Below, one piece after another: positions 1 through 10,786 of a stretch of DNA of 64,000 bases (positions are counted from its first letter, which is position 1; each line of letters begins with the position of its first letter). The position numbers and the translations under genes were made by a program. Under the pieces are notes generated by a model. The model was not told where the DNA came from, did no database searches, and saw nothing but the letters and a program-made list of their open reading frames with translations. This stretch comes from Cymodocea nodosa (Eukaryota > Streptophyta > Magnoliopsida > Alismatales > Cymodoceaceae): contig JAZBRI010000003.1 of NCBI GenBank assembly GCA_036874045.1, positions 18,887,501 through 18,951,500 of the forward strand. The letters run 5' to 3'.

Positions 1-1354
1 ATTCAAATTTTCCATTAATCTCATTTCAGTATATGCATCTGGAGTTTTTGATAAAGACTAAATGTTCCATTCCAGTTGTCTAATCATGTCAAATCTGTTT
101 GTAACAACAACACCTTCATTCTTTAATCCTAACACTTCAAAAATTAACTCAAAAGACAATGTGAACTCCTGTTGATTTATTTGAGTTTTCAGTATGTTGT
201 CATTCTTAACCAGATTGCTATAAAAAGCTACAATAAGCTCTTTGTATTGCTTCCATTTCGTTCCAACTGGCAAGAATTGAATGAGGCCTTGAAACTCAAA
301 TAGATCTCTCATTTCCATCAAATTTCTGAATTTTATTGGACAAGCATGTAGAATCTGACATGTAATCAAGTTATTGTATTTCTACAATGCTTCTTTAGAT
401 CTAAAATAAATTGAATTACCTTGAATTTGTAATACTGTACACAAAAAAGGTGATACCTGAGCCTTGATTCTGAATTTATTTCATCTTCAGGAATCTCTTT
501 TGCAAAATGAATGTTATTTTGTTCCTCTATGAAAATATTTTCTTGAAGCTGCATATGTAAGCTTGATTATTAAGCTTCAACAGTGTAAGGAACATTGTCA
601 ATATGCTCAACATTCATCTATTCAGTCTCTATAGAATCTTTAGAGTTCAATTTTTCCACAAATTCTACAGCCGGTGTATTTGTCTCTAATTGTTCATTTT
701 GTTCAACAGATATTTCCATTAATACATGTTATGAATTCTCAAACTCTGGTTCTATAGATTCTGAAGAAAGCTGGTTGATGTTTAGCTCTTTTGGAGTCTT
801 AACATTTTCAATATCTATTACTCTAGACAATTCAGCCTGTGAACTAGTTACTACCTCAACATTGTCAATTATATCTGCAATAACTTGTTCAATGTCAAGT
901 GTCTGATGCTCTGATTTTTCAATTTCTGCATCATTAGGACTTGTACTAATAGAAAAACTTGAGCTCATATTTGACTTGTATTTCTTCTCAAGCTTTCTAG
1001 TAAAGGAAAATAAAGTCTCATTATCATTATTAGTTTCAGTGTGCTCAGAATTGATGAGTTTATCAGATGCATTATAAGGTACAATGTCTATGTCTAGACA
1101 TACATTGTCCTTTGGAAATAAATTTTCATCTGATTTTCCTTTTTCAACAGACTTTGTTTCCTTAGACATAATTTTTCTGATTTTTCTTCTTCTATAATAC
1201 TTTTTTCCACTTGAAATATTTTCTTGAACCAAGTGCGTGGAACTTCATCATTTTCTATTTCTTTTCCTTTTGCATCTCCTCTGCTTTTGCCTTTTTCTCT
1301 ATCACGACCTTTGTAGAACTTGGAGACCATCGTCGCAGGTTGTAATAGCAACAA
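1..1354 (-). pseudogene. Accessory ORF of S1-a downstream of pol
   Basis: This coding remnant lies downstream of pol in the same sense and continues past the left edge. It starts with a short leader and a strongly basic stretch (Lys/Arg/Gly), followed by an acidic, low-complexity middle. The C-terminal part contains AFYSNL, then VLGLKNEGV and a RQLEWNI stretch. That spacing resembles the 'putative plant transposon protein' domain (Pfam PF20167 type, assigned from memory of the family pattern). I see no signal peptide and no membrane-spanning segment, so an envelope role is not supported. It is homologous to 19325-21614 and, more distantly, to 50785-53393. It is broken, with a few breaks. Confidence 0.6.
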
Positions 1355-1625
1355 GCGGGAAAAATTTTCTTGACAAAGTTTACAAATAACCTAAGTGCCT
1401 ATGTAATAAGTGTTTAAATAGGGTTTTAGGTGAATAACTCAATGTGAAGAGAAGTCGGGTTTAGATATTAAATAAATATTGAATAAAGTTTATTCAATCA
1501 AGGTACCCGAAATATTCAAGTATAACTCGTAAAGTTAACTAACCTAACGAGTAAAACGCTGTCTACAGGTAATTTTACACGTTACCTTATCTAACATAAT
1601 GTTCAGTTAGTACACTTTACTAAAA
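1355..1625 (-). promoter_or_regulatory. Candidate internal promoter before accessory ORF (S1-a)
   Basis: On the minus strand the sequence CCCTATTTAAACAC gives a TATA-like box (TATTTAAA, 1413-1420) about 60 bases before the accessory ATG at 1354. Upstream, at 1430-1600, are half-sites of the type found in this element's LTR: GTTATTCACC/TAACTC near 1430 and TAACTCG, GTTAACTAACCTAACGAG near 1525-1555. The arrangement is shared with S1-b. Promoter activity is inferred from the layout only. Confidence 0.4.
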
Positions 1626-2914
1626 TCAAGTTTCAGATGCTTCCTTTCGAAGACAACATACATGCTACACTTAACATTAACTTGAGAACATTGTAAACTA
1701 TTCTAACATTCTTGTCCTTTGAATCTAAAATAGTTTGTTTGTCTTTTTAAATTATTTCATCAAGATTTTAAGAGGACATTAGGTCAGATTAACCAAGATT
1801 TGTATTCTGAATTATATTAATCAGTTTTTGGACATTGTTAATCCTCCCCCTACAAATATACTTCTTATATATTCAATAACATACAAAATATACTTGTATA
1901 ACAATAGATGTTAAGTATAACTATACTTTTAAATTTTCTTTTCAAAAAATTTTGTTGTTCTGACTTCATCAAAAATGATTTCCAGAATCAATTCTTACTA
2001 TATATGAATCAAAACACAACTTTGAACTCTATATGATTAATTCAAGGAGAATAAAAGAATGTATCTCAAATAAACGTTTTCAAAAGTACTAATGTTGATT
2101 CAATAAATCAGTAGTCATATTGGTAGAAACTATATTCGATTCAAAGATATTTGTAATTAATGAAACAACTTTTTCTTTTCAAAACAGTAAATATTGATAA
2201 TTTTCTTTAAAAGTTAGTTTGAAAAGCTTAAATCATACAAGAGCTTTCTAATGTACCCATATAATGAGTTTTTAGTCAACAATCCCAGATCTGATCAAGA
2301 CCTTAGGTTGCTAGATTTAAAGAATCCTTTTTTAGGACAACAATCCTTACATACCTATCTGCTCAAGTACAAAAGGCTCGTGATCAAACTGATTAATAAA
2401 CTCTCAAAGATTTTCACTTTGTAAGCACTTTTCATTTTAAGCGCAGTATATATGTATTCCATTAATACAGATGCAATAAAACACAAATCTCATACAATTT
2501 TTACTTCTATAATTTTACTGAGAATATGAATCAGTTTCAATAAGTTTATACTTTTGATTAACAGTTTAAGATGAGTTACATATAACTTATTCTACAAGTT
2601 TAATCAATTAAGTCAAATTTATGCATGATCATATGCACTTTCCTTGATTCAAAGAAAACACTTAATCAAAATTTCAAAATGTCAGAAGTATTTAATGTTT
2701 TTCATTTACACTTCCACTTAAAATCGTAAAAACCATTAAAATTGATAAACTATTTAAAATCAATAAGATACTACTATGATTTTACAATAAATACATAGTA
2801 TCTTAAGTAGCAGATTAGATACTATTTTAGATATTTATGATAAGTATATAATATCTATGAGGTGAACAACATCATCAATACTATTTATCTTTTTTTATGT
2901 GGAGTTTAAGCATT
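1626..2914 (-). other. Sirevirus noncoding spacer between pol and accessory ORF
   Basis: About 1.3 kb, AT-rich, without a credible ORF. It aligns along its length with 21931-23183 of S1-b. The minus strand carries a polypurine tract near 1843-1853 (GTAGGGGGAGGATT), placed like an internal PPT. Multiple polypurine tracts near the 3' end are known for Sireviruses. No other structure was recognised. Confidence 0.7.
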
Positions 2915-4470
2915 TTACACATCACATAGCCTACAAATACCCAAATTTAATCTAATGTTGCAGAATGTATTTTCGTCTAAAGGTTTTGTAAATATATCAG
3001 CTAATTGATTTTTACTAGACACAAATTCTAATTTAATTTTTCCTTTAATTACGTTATCTCTTAGAAAATGATGTATAACCTCTATATAGTTTGCTCTAGA
3101 ATGTAATACAGGATTTTTGGAAAGATTTATTGCAGAATTACTGTCACAATAAATCTCAGTTGAATCATAAGATAATCCAAAATCTTCTAAATTTGCCTTA
3201 TCCATAGAATCTGAGTGTAACATAGTGCAGCAACAACATATTCAGCTTCTATAGTAGAAAGTGCTACACAGCTTTGCTTTTTACTAAACCATGACACCAA
3301 ATTATTTCCCAATAATTGGCATCTGCCACTGGTACTCTTTCTATCAGATTTAGATCCTACATAATCAGCATCAGTATATCCTATAAGATCTATTGAACTA
3401 TCCTTAGAATAATATAGTCCAAAATTTTTAGTTCCTTGTATATATCTAAATATTCTTTTAACTGCAATTGAGTGTGATTCTTTAGGATTAGATTGAAATC
3501 TAGCACAAACACACCCACCAAACATAATATCAGGTCTACTAGTAGTCAAATAAAGTAAAGAACCAATCATACTTTTGTATTTTCTTTGATCTATTGATTT
3601 TCCTATGTCATCAATATCTAACTTTAAAGAAGTACTCATAGGAGTTCTTCGAATCCTTGTATCATTAAAATTAAATTTCTTAAGCATTTCATCTACATAT
3701 TTTTCCTGATTTAAAAATATACCTTTATCCATTTGTTCAATTTGAAGTCCTAGAAAAAATGAAAGTTCTCCTATCATACTCATTTCAAACTAATTAGTCA
3801 TCTCTTTAGAGAATATTTTTATCAACTTATCAGAGGTTGCTCCAAAGATTATATCATCCACACATATTTAAGCAACAATTTGATCTTTACCATCTCTCTT
3901 GATAAATAAAGTATTATCCACTTTTCCCATGATATAGCCTTTTTCTATTAAAAAAGTAGATAATCTTTCATACCATGATCTAGGTGCTTGCTTCAAATCA
4001 TATAAGGCCTTCTTCAATTTATACACAAAGTCAGGATTTTTAATATCTTCAAATCCAGGTGGTTGTTTTACATAGACTTCTTCATTAATTAAACCATTTA
4101 GAAATGCACTCTTGACATCCATTTGAAATAATTTAAAATCCATATAACAAGCATAGACCAATAATATTCTAATACTTTCTAACCTAGCCATAGGAGCAAA
4201 TGTTTCACCATAATCTAGTCCTTCTTCCTGTGTATACCCTTGTGCAACTAATCTAGCTTTGTTCCTTATAACTTGACCAGTTTCGTTAGTTTTGTTTCTA
4301 AAGATCCACTTTGTACCTATTATGGACTGATTTTCTGGTGGAAAGACTAATTCCCAAACATCATTTCTGATGAATTGATTTAGTTCTTCTTGCATTGCCA
4401 CTATCCAATTTTCATCAGATAATGCTTCTTCTATATTCTTTGGTTCCACCATAGAAACAAATATACACAT
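2915..4470 (-). pseudogene. S1-a pol: reverse transcriptase and RNase H
   Basis: This is the copia RT-RNase H region. RT signatures include NDVWELV and IGTKWIFRNK near its start, KARLVAQGYTQ, FQMDVKSAFLNG and QPPGFED. RNase H shows GSLLYLTTSRPD, GYTDADYVG, DRKSTSG, ALSTIEAEY and the closing QLADIFTKPL block. In the family these copy the element RNA into DNA inside the virus-like particle. The order RT then RNase H after integrase is diagnostic of Ty1/copia. It is broken, with a few breaks. Confidence 0.92.
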
Positions 4471-4479
4471 ACTATTTAA

Positions 4480-5941
4480 ATTTACTAAAGCTCTAGTTTT
4501 AACTCTCTCATTAATATTACCAATGACTTGAGTAATGGGATGTGATGAAGAATAACGCTAATTTCTCTGATTTTCCTTAATATTCTCATCAACATCTGAA
4601 GGTTCATCTCTTTCATCATTAGTTTGATCATCTAAGTTCATATTTTTGATTTTCTCAGATAAATCTTCAATCTCTCTATTGATCTCTAACTCTTTTGGAA
4701 GATTGATCATATCATCATTATCAACTTTAGATTGAGATTCTCTAAAAGAATTTTCATTGAAGCTTACATGGAGGGTTTCTTCAATAATCCTAAAGTCTTG
4801 TTATATACTCTATAGGCTTTACTTCTAGTAGAGTAACCTACAAAAATTCCTTCATCCGCTTTGGCTTAAAATTTATCCCTTCTATCCTTAGTATTCCTAG
4901 AGGTCTTAAGTGACTTCTGTTAATAACATAACAAGCTGTATTCACTACTTCAGCCCAAAGATTTTGAGGTAACTTATGTTCATTCAACATAGTTCTGGCC
5001 ATTTCTTGAAGTGATCTATTCTTTCTCTCAACAACACCATTTTGAGACGGTGCTCTTGGAAAAGAAAAACTATGATCAATGCCATGATCTATACAATAAT
5101 TATCCATTTGATCATTATCAAATTCAGTACCATGATCACTCCTAACTTTTTGAATAGAGACACTTTGTTCATTTTGAACAAAATTGCAAAACATTTTAAA
5201 TTTTTCAAAAACTTCTGTCTTAGATGCTAGAAAGTAAACCCAAGTGTATCTAGAGATGTCATCTACTAAAACAAATACATACCATTTACCACCACGACTC
5301 ATGATTCTTGTTGGTCCAAATAGATCCATATGTATAAGTTCTAAGACTCTCTCGCTTGAAATATTAGTTTTGGATTTGAAAGAATTTTTGTGAAGTTTAC
5401 CTAACTCACATGCATCACACATAAAGTCCTTTAAGTATTTAATCTTTGGTAAATCTCTCACTAAATGTTTTCTAGATAGTTTATGTAATAGTTTCATATT
5501 TATATGCCCAATCCTTCTATGCCATAGATATGCATCACTAGTTTCAGTTAGCAAACATGAATTTAAATCAACTACACTAGAAGGTAAAGATAAAATACAT
5601 ACAGAACCTTTTCTTTTAGCAATAAACTTAATTTCATGTGTATTTTTATCAATAATTTTGCATACATTATCTTCAAACACCACAAAATATCCATTTTTAG
5701 TTAGTTTTATAACACTCAGTAAATTAAATCTTAGGTTTTCTACATATAGTACATTCGAAATAACACAAGTCGAAGTTATTTGAACATTACCCATACCTAT
5801 GATTTTATCCTTGCTTTTGTTTCCAAATGTTACACTCCCTTTCATGGTATTTGTAAAATTTTGTAGTAGACTTTTCTGTCCGGTCATGTGACTTGACGCT
5901 CCACTATCCAAGATCCATTTTGATGTTGTTTCCTCCTGCAA
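4480..5941 (-). pseudogene. S1-a pol: protease and integrase
   Basis: The aspartic protease core WILDSGASSHMTG opens the region near 5910. The GAG-pre-integrase zinc region follows (LWHRRIGHINMKLL), then the DDE integrase core: IHMDLFGPT, VLVDDISRYTWVYFL, RSDHGTEF and the FPRAPSQNGVVERKNRS block. The 4480-4800 part is the integrase C-terminal extension and linker to RT, rich in Asn/Asp/Glu. Protease processes Gag-Pol and integrase inserts the cDNA. It is broken, with a few breaks. Confidence 0.9.
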
Positions 5942-5947
5942 AACAAA

Positions 5948-8197
5948 TTAAGAAAAACTTTTTCTTGGTACCCAATGTTGTTGAGGACCAAGTTCATTAA
6001 ACGCATATTTCTTCTTTTCGTTTAAAAATAGTTTAACATTATCATTTACATTCTTATTAGTTGTAAGTACTATAGACTTATTGTTAACATCATACTTACC
6101 TATAGCATTATTGCTCTTATAATCATTCCTTTTGTTTTTAGATGTAGTACAATCAAGACCAAACCGATTTTTATAAGATGTTAATTTATTTTGGTCATGC
6201 TCATACATTTTAGTAAGTTCATACTAAGATTTTGTACTTTTATTTGAATTTTCAATACATACAAAATCTTTTTCTACACATAAATTTTTAGATAAAGAAC
6301 ATGCAGAATGAGTAATTGGTCTAACACCAGTGTTTTGAATTACATGCTCGAGTTTCTGAATTTCCAATTTACTACAATTGTTTGAAATTTTAGAAATATT
6401 AGTAATTGAATTTCTAGAACAAGAAACAAGATTTTTAGAAACATTTATAATCATGTTAGAAGTACATTTTGACAAATCACATTGATTTAAATTATTACTA
6501 CATGATTCATCCTTTGGAGTACCTACTTCTACATATTTATTACCTTGTTTCATGATAAAAGGAATTTTAGTCTTAGATTTACTTGAACTGCAACTAACAA
6601 ATCCTTTATTAGCTTGAGATTCAGGATAATCAAATCCTAAGCCAAATTTATATGACACCGTAGGGGTACTAGTTAGTTTGTCTAACTTAGTTTGACTTAA
6701 ATTCCATTTCTCAATGGTAGAATTTAAATCTAGCACTCTCAGTTTTAATTTATCTATCTCTAATTCAAGTTCATTTATATTGTTTCTCAACATTTCATTT
6801 TCAGATTCTATCTTTAATTTTTCAACATTTGTATTCTGTATTTGTTCATGCAAGACACATTCATTAAATCTAAATTTATGCAAATCTCTAGCATGATTTT
6901 CATTATCACATTTAAACTTTTCTAAAGTAGTAGACATGAAACAATTTTCTTCTTCCACAATGGATAAAGAGTTTCTAATATTCTTATTTTCTAGTTTACA
7001 AACTTTAAGTTTTTGTAATAATGCATCATAAGCACATAATAATTCATCAAAGTTAAAATCTGAATAACTTTCAGGAGCAGATATTACCTCAGATTCATCT
7101 GCCATGAAGCACACATGAGCAACGTCTTCTAACTCTTATTCTCCTTCTAAATGTGAAGATTTTGATGATGATTCCTTAGATTCAGACTCTTCAGACGTGT
7201 CATCCCAAGCGACCTTCAAAGCCTTTTTCTTGTGAAACTTTTTCTGAGTTTTTTGAGTTGTCTTCTTCTGATTTGTCCTACTTTACTTTTCATTTTTGCT
7301 TATAGGACAATCTGGAGAAAGATGTCCAGGTTTCTTGCAGTTGTAACATACATACTTTTTGGATGAAGAATTCTTGTCATTTAGTGATTTTGACGTTGAG
7401 GGTTTATCATTCTTGTTCCTTTGTTGTTTCCTAGCTTTCCATGCTTTTTTGAATTTCCTAGTCAGCAAAATAAAATCTTTGTCAGAATCAGTAGATATAT
7501 CAGAATCTGAATTAATTTCAAAGGCTATTTCTTTCTTCATTTTTAATTTGTTGTGACTTAGTGATTCATTTAATTGAACTTCATAAGTTGTTATGTTTCC
7601 TATAAGTTCGTTCATGGTATAAACATTTAAATCTCGTGATTCCTCAATTGATGTTACTTTCTAAGACCATTTAGAACTTAGGGATCTAAGAATTTTCCTC
7701 ACCAAATCCTTTTGTTCAAAATTCTTTCCTAAGCATTTTAAAGAGTTTATGATATCAAGAAATCTAGAAAACATCTCAGAAATACTTTCGTCTTCATGCA
7801 TCTTAAAGAGTTCATACTTATGAATCAACATGTTTATTTTAGTCTCTTTAACTTGAGAAGTACCTGAATGTGAAACTTCTAATGCATGCCACACCTCATA
7901 TGCAGATTTATATGCCGACACTTTACTGAACTGTTCATAACTCAATGCACAAAATAAAATATTTGAGCCCTTAGCATTTAGAGTTTCATTTTCTTTTTCA
8001 GTAATTGTTAGGGAATTATAAGGGGTAGATAACGGAGTATATGGTTTAGAAATCATGAACCACAACTTATGATCTATACTTTGAAGAAAAACAGTCATCC
8101 TATATTTCCAATATTCAAAATGTATTCCATCAAATAAAGGAGGACGATTAAGATTTTGGCCTTCATATAAAGAAAAATTACCATTTCCAGTAGCCAT
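5948..8197 (-). pseudogene. S1-a gag (Sirevirus Gag with coiled-coil extension)
   Basis: The start Met at 8197 gives MATGNGNFSLYEGQNLNRPP, then the copia Gag core (FEYWKYRMTVFL, CALSYEQF, YEVWHALEV, LIHKYELFKM). MNELIGN precedes a Lys-rich stretch and one CCHC zinc knuckle (CYNCKKPGHLSPDC, about 7310-7350). The extension downstream (about 6220-7110) is rich in Leu/Glu/Lys heptads (KLKVCKLENKNI, LELEIDKLKLRVLDL), as in Sirevirus Gag, where a coiled coil is known. Gag builds the particle and packages RNA. It is broken, with a few breaks. Confidence 0.88.
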
Positions 8198-8383
8198 CTT
8201 ACATTAGATTTTTTAACCTATTTGATTTTAAACAGTCTAAAAACTTTAAAACAACTTTAGCCTTAAATCAAGAAAGTTAAGCGTATGCTCAGATATTAAT
8301 GTCTGTTTAAAAACAAGGAAGGTAGAATAAGCAATGACATTAAATAAGTTGGTATCGATTTTATATCAAAGATTATTAACAAA

Positions 8384-8395
8384 GCTCTGATTCCA
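8384..8395 (-). other. Primer binding site of S1-a (initiator Met tRNA)
   Basis: On the minus strand TGGAATCAGAGC lies two bases after the LTR end (GATCCTACA), one base different from the usual copia site TGGTATCAGAGC. It primes minus-strand cDNA synthesis. Confidence 0.85.
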
Positions 8396-8670
8396 CTTGT
8401 AGGATCGTATGGCTACACAAGAGGGGGGTGAATTGTGTTTTTCAATATTTTTGAATATAATTGAAACTTTAAAACTCAAAAACAAGTCAAGACATTATTT
8501 TCATAAAATCATTTTTATTCAAGGTTTCAATTACAATATACAATTCAATTCTCCCAGAAATTGTAGATGCAATTATATATCGATACCATGTTTCATCTAT
8601 ACAATTTCATAACTACAAATAGAGAAAACTAATTTGCGAAATTTAAAGCATTTCTCCCTATTTGAGATAT

Positions 8671-8698
8671 TTCTTCTTCTTCTTCTTCTTCTTCTTCT
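8671..8698. repeat. (TTC)n microsatellite inside S1-a LTR
   Basis: About nine TTC units lie downstream of the LTR TATA box. Shorter versions occur at the same place in the LTRs at 17465, 35590 and 57400, so the tract is part of the family and varies in length between copies. Confidence 0.9.
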
Positions 8699-8970
8699 CT
8701 CTTCTTCAGCAATTATTTAGTGACAAATATCTTGTCTTTTTATGCTTCACTAAATTTTCTTTCTTTTGATACTTCAAATCTTCAGTGACGTAAATCTTAC
8801 CTTTTCATGCTTCACTGAACTTTCTTCCACCTAAGAGTTTTTTTTCTTCCCCGAAGAGGTGTTTTTGATCCCTGAAAAGATTTTTCGTTGTATGTGCAGA
8901 GATAGTTTGATCCTTGAAAAGATTTTTCATTTTGTGTGCAAGGATAGTTTGATCAAAGAGAATTCTATGC

Positions 8971-8978
8971 CTTTTATA
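8971..8978 (-). promoter_or_regulatory. TATA box of S1-a LTR
   Basis: CAATATAAAAGGCATAG on the minus strand is a strong plant-type TATA box. It sits between the motif array of U3 and the transcribed part of the LTR. The same box is at 17771-17778 and 35877-35884 in the sister LTRs. Confidence 0.7.
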
Positions 8979-9189
8979 TTGTATCTTCATTTCATGCATA
9001 TCCTCCACGTTTAATCACTACTAGTTTTCCACTTCTTCATGTCTTTTCTTTTTCCTTCATCGAAACACACACGTTCTGACCCATGTTTACATTTCGAATT
9101 TTCTTTAATCATCAGTCTTGGATCTCTGAAAAATTTCTTGCAAAATAAACTTTCTCTTCCAAAATTTTTCATCAAAGTGTAATAAGAAG

Positions 9190-9740
9190 TCGTTACTTTA
9201 ATATTAACTAAACGAGTAACACAAGTAGATATTAACTTAACATTTCTAACCTAACGAGTTCCTCATGTGCCATTTCACATGACAAGTACTGTAGCAAACT
9301 TAACGAATTATCTCTGTGGTGTTACACTAACTCAACGAACCATCTCCGTTGTGTTACGATAACTCAGCGAACCAGTAATAATCAAATGTTTTTATAATAA
9401 GAATTTTACCACATGCAAAAATAACAACATAAGTTTTATAACACTAACCTAACACGTTGCCTTAGTGTTCAATATAGCAACTCAACGTGTTTAGTTATGC
9501 TAACTTAACGAGTTAAACATGAGCACCTCACGTGATATAATATAACATTCGTAACTTATAATTTCACCACGTGTATAACATTAACTTAACAAGTTCATCT
9601 CTTCTTTTACTCACTAACTTAGCGAGTTCTCACATGACATATTTTAACCTTTAAGCCTCTAACTTAACGAGTTCTCACATGACCTCTATACAAATAACAC
9701 TCTAACTTAACGAGTTGTCTAAACGTGCACTATTCATGAT
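9190..9740 (-). promoter_or_regulatory. U3 motif array of S1-a LTR
   Basis: At least a dozen half-sites of the types TAACTCAACGA, TAACTTAACGAGTT and CGTTGTGTTA occur here, interleaved with ACGTG boxes (for example 9325-9375 and 9500-9545). Neighbouring half-sites form imperfect palindromes. The array lies upstream of the TATA box. An enhancer role is inferred. Confidence 0.55.
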
Positions 9741-10001
9741 ACAAAAGATATAACTTTAAAACATATCATGCTTTTCATTAAAAAAACACGTTAACTTAAC
9801 GTTTAGTTAAATGAGAAATTAATGCAATGAAACGACTAGTTATTTAACAGTATACTTTCAGATCCAATACAGACAAGTATTTATATTAGTAAGCTTTTTC
9901 TGTATTAATTGATGATTGTCATTTCTTTTCACAAGCAATAGTAATTGAGCAAATATGATTATTTTCATTTAGCACACATCATCAAAACAAAATACTCAAC
10001 A

Positions 10002-10735
10002 TCTAGCCAGTAGCACAACTTCATCATCATCTGAGCTTTGAAGTTCCTGCGTTGATGGAAAGGCTAGTTCTTTCTTTGTTTCAGTTTCTTTTTACCACTA
10101 CCTTCCTCATCTTTCCATTCTTTCATTTGGACTTCATGGGCCAGCAGGTTGCCCATTAGATCCTCTATTGAGTATTTGTTGAGGTCTTTGGAATCTTGTA
10201 TTGATGTGGACTTTTGCTTCCATTCCACAGTTAAGCTTCTAAGGATTTTCTGTACCTATTCACGGATAGAAAATTCCTTTCCCAAACCTCTTAAGCCATT
10301 AATAATCTTAGTGAATCTTGAAAACATATCAGTGATAGTTTCATCATTAAGCATTTTAAATAATTCAAGCTTTCTAAGAAAAATATTGATTTTAGTGTCT
10401 TTCCCTTGGCTGATTCCTTCAAAGGTTATTTGAAGAGTGTTCCAAGCCTCGTGAGCAAATTTACAAGTTGAAACTTTATTATATTGTTCAACAGATAAGA
10501 CACACTAAATAATATTCAGCCCTCGAGCATCCATTTGGATGATTCTCTCATCCTCCTCAATCCAGTCATCCTCATGACTCGATGGAATAGGTGTTCCTAG
10601 AACAACCATTTTCCATAACCTCACATCTGAGCTTCTGAGGAAACATTCCATCATGTTTTTCCAGTAATTATAGTTAATACCATCAAACAGGGGAGGACGA
10701 TAGATGTTCTGACCCTCTTTGTGAAAAGATGCCAC
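10002..10735 (-). pseudogene. Gag fragment of Sirevirus H
   Basis: The start Met at 10735 opens ASFHKEGQNIYRPPLFDGIN, then the copia Gag core (NYWKNMMECFLRS, MDARGLNI, NVSTCKFAHEAW-like, IFLRKLELFKM, DLMGNLLAHEVQ). The piece is cut off at 10002 by the LTR of S1-a. It differs clearly from the S1 gag, so it is another Sirevirus family. It is broken, with a few breaks, and only the N-terminal half is present. Confidence 0.8.
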
Positions 10736-10773
10736 GATCTCAAATGGTTAAATCTAAAAAAGAGATCTACCTA

Positions 10774-10784
10774 CTCTAATACCA
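10774..10784 (-). other. Primer binding site of H
   Basis: Minus-strand TGGTATTAGAG lies two bases after the LTR end (GATTCCTCTAACA) and matches the initiator Met tRNA site with one difference. It confirms that 10787 is the inner edge of a 5' LTR. Confidence 0.75.
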
Positions 10785-10786
10785 AT

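Larger units (their letters stand above)
1..10001 (-). mobile_element. Sirevirus S1-a (Ty1/copia), 3' end outside window
   Basis: This is a Ty1/copia element of the Sirevirus (SIRE/Maximus) type, read right to left: 5' LTR, Met-tRNA primer site, gag, protease-integrase, RT-RNase H, a 1.5-kb spacer and an accessory ORF that runs off the left edge. The lineage call rests on the long gag with a CCHC knuckle followed by a KALKVTWDD-like tract and a coiled-coil extension, the extra ORF after pol, and an LTR ending with a C-rich tract and GATCCTACA. The LTR cuts into the gag of element H at 10001/10002. It is broken, with roughly ten breaks, and looks moderately old. Related copies are S1-b and S1-c. 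Confidence 0.9.
8398..10001 (-). repeat. 5' LTR of S1-a (about 1.6 kb)
   Basis: The minus-sense LTR starts TGTTGAGTATTTTG at 10001 and ends ACGATCCTACA at 8398, next to the primer site. The U3 part (about 9000-10001) carries an array of TAACTCAACGA-type motifs and CACGTG-like boxes. A TATA box (TATAAAAG) lies at 8971-8978. The R/U5 part contains a GAA/TTC tract and the C-rich block TTCACCCCCCTCTTGTG near the end. Matching copies are 17192-18802, 35315-36612 and the partial 57179-57695. Confidence 0.9.

Noticed and set aside
595-906. 103-residue plus-strand ORF rich in Ser/Thr
   Set aside because: It is the antisense shadow of the acidic middle of the S1-a accessory ORF and has no counterpart kept in S1-b.
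9190-9740. CRISPR-like array suggested by regularly repeated short words
   Set aside because: Repeats are degenerate, palindromic half-sites with variable spacing inside LTRs of a plant genome. There are no unique spacers of constant length and no cas genes.
10149-10433. 94-residue plus-strand ORF
   Set aside because: Antisense shadow of the H gag fragment, whose minus-strand frame shows copia Gag blocks.
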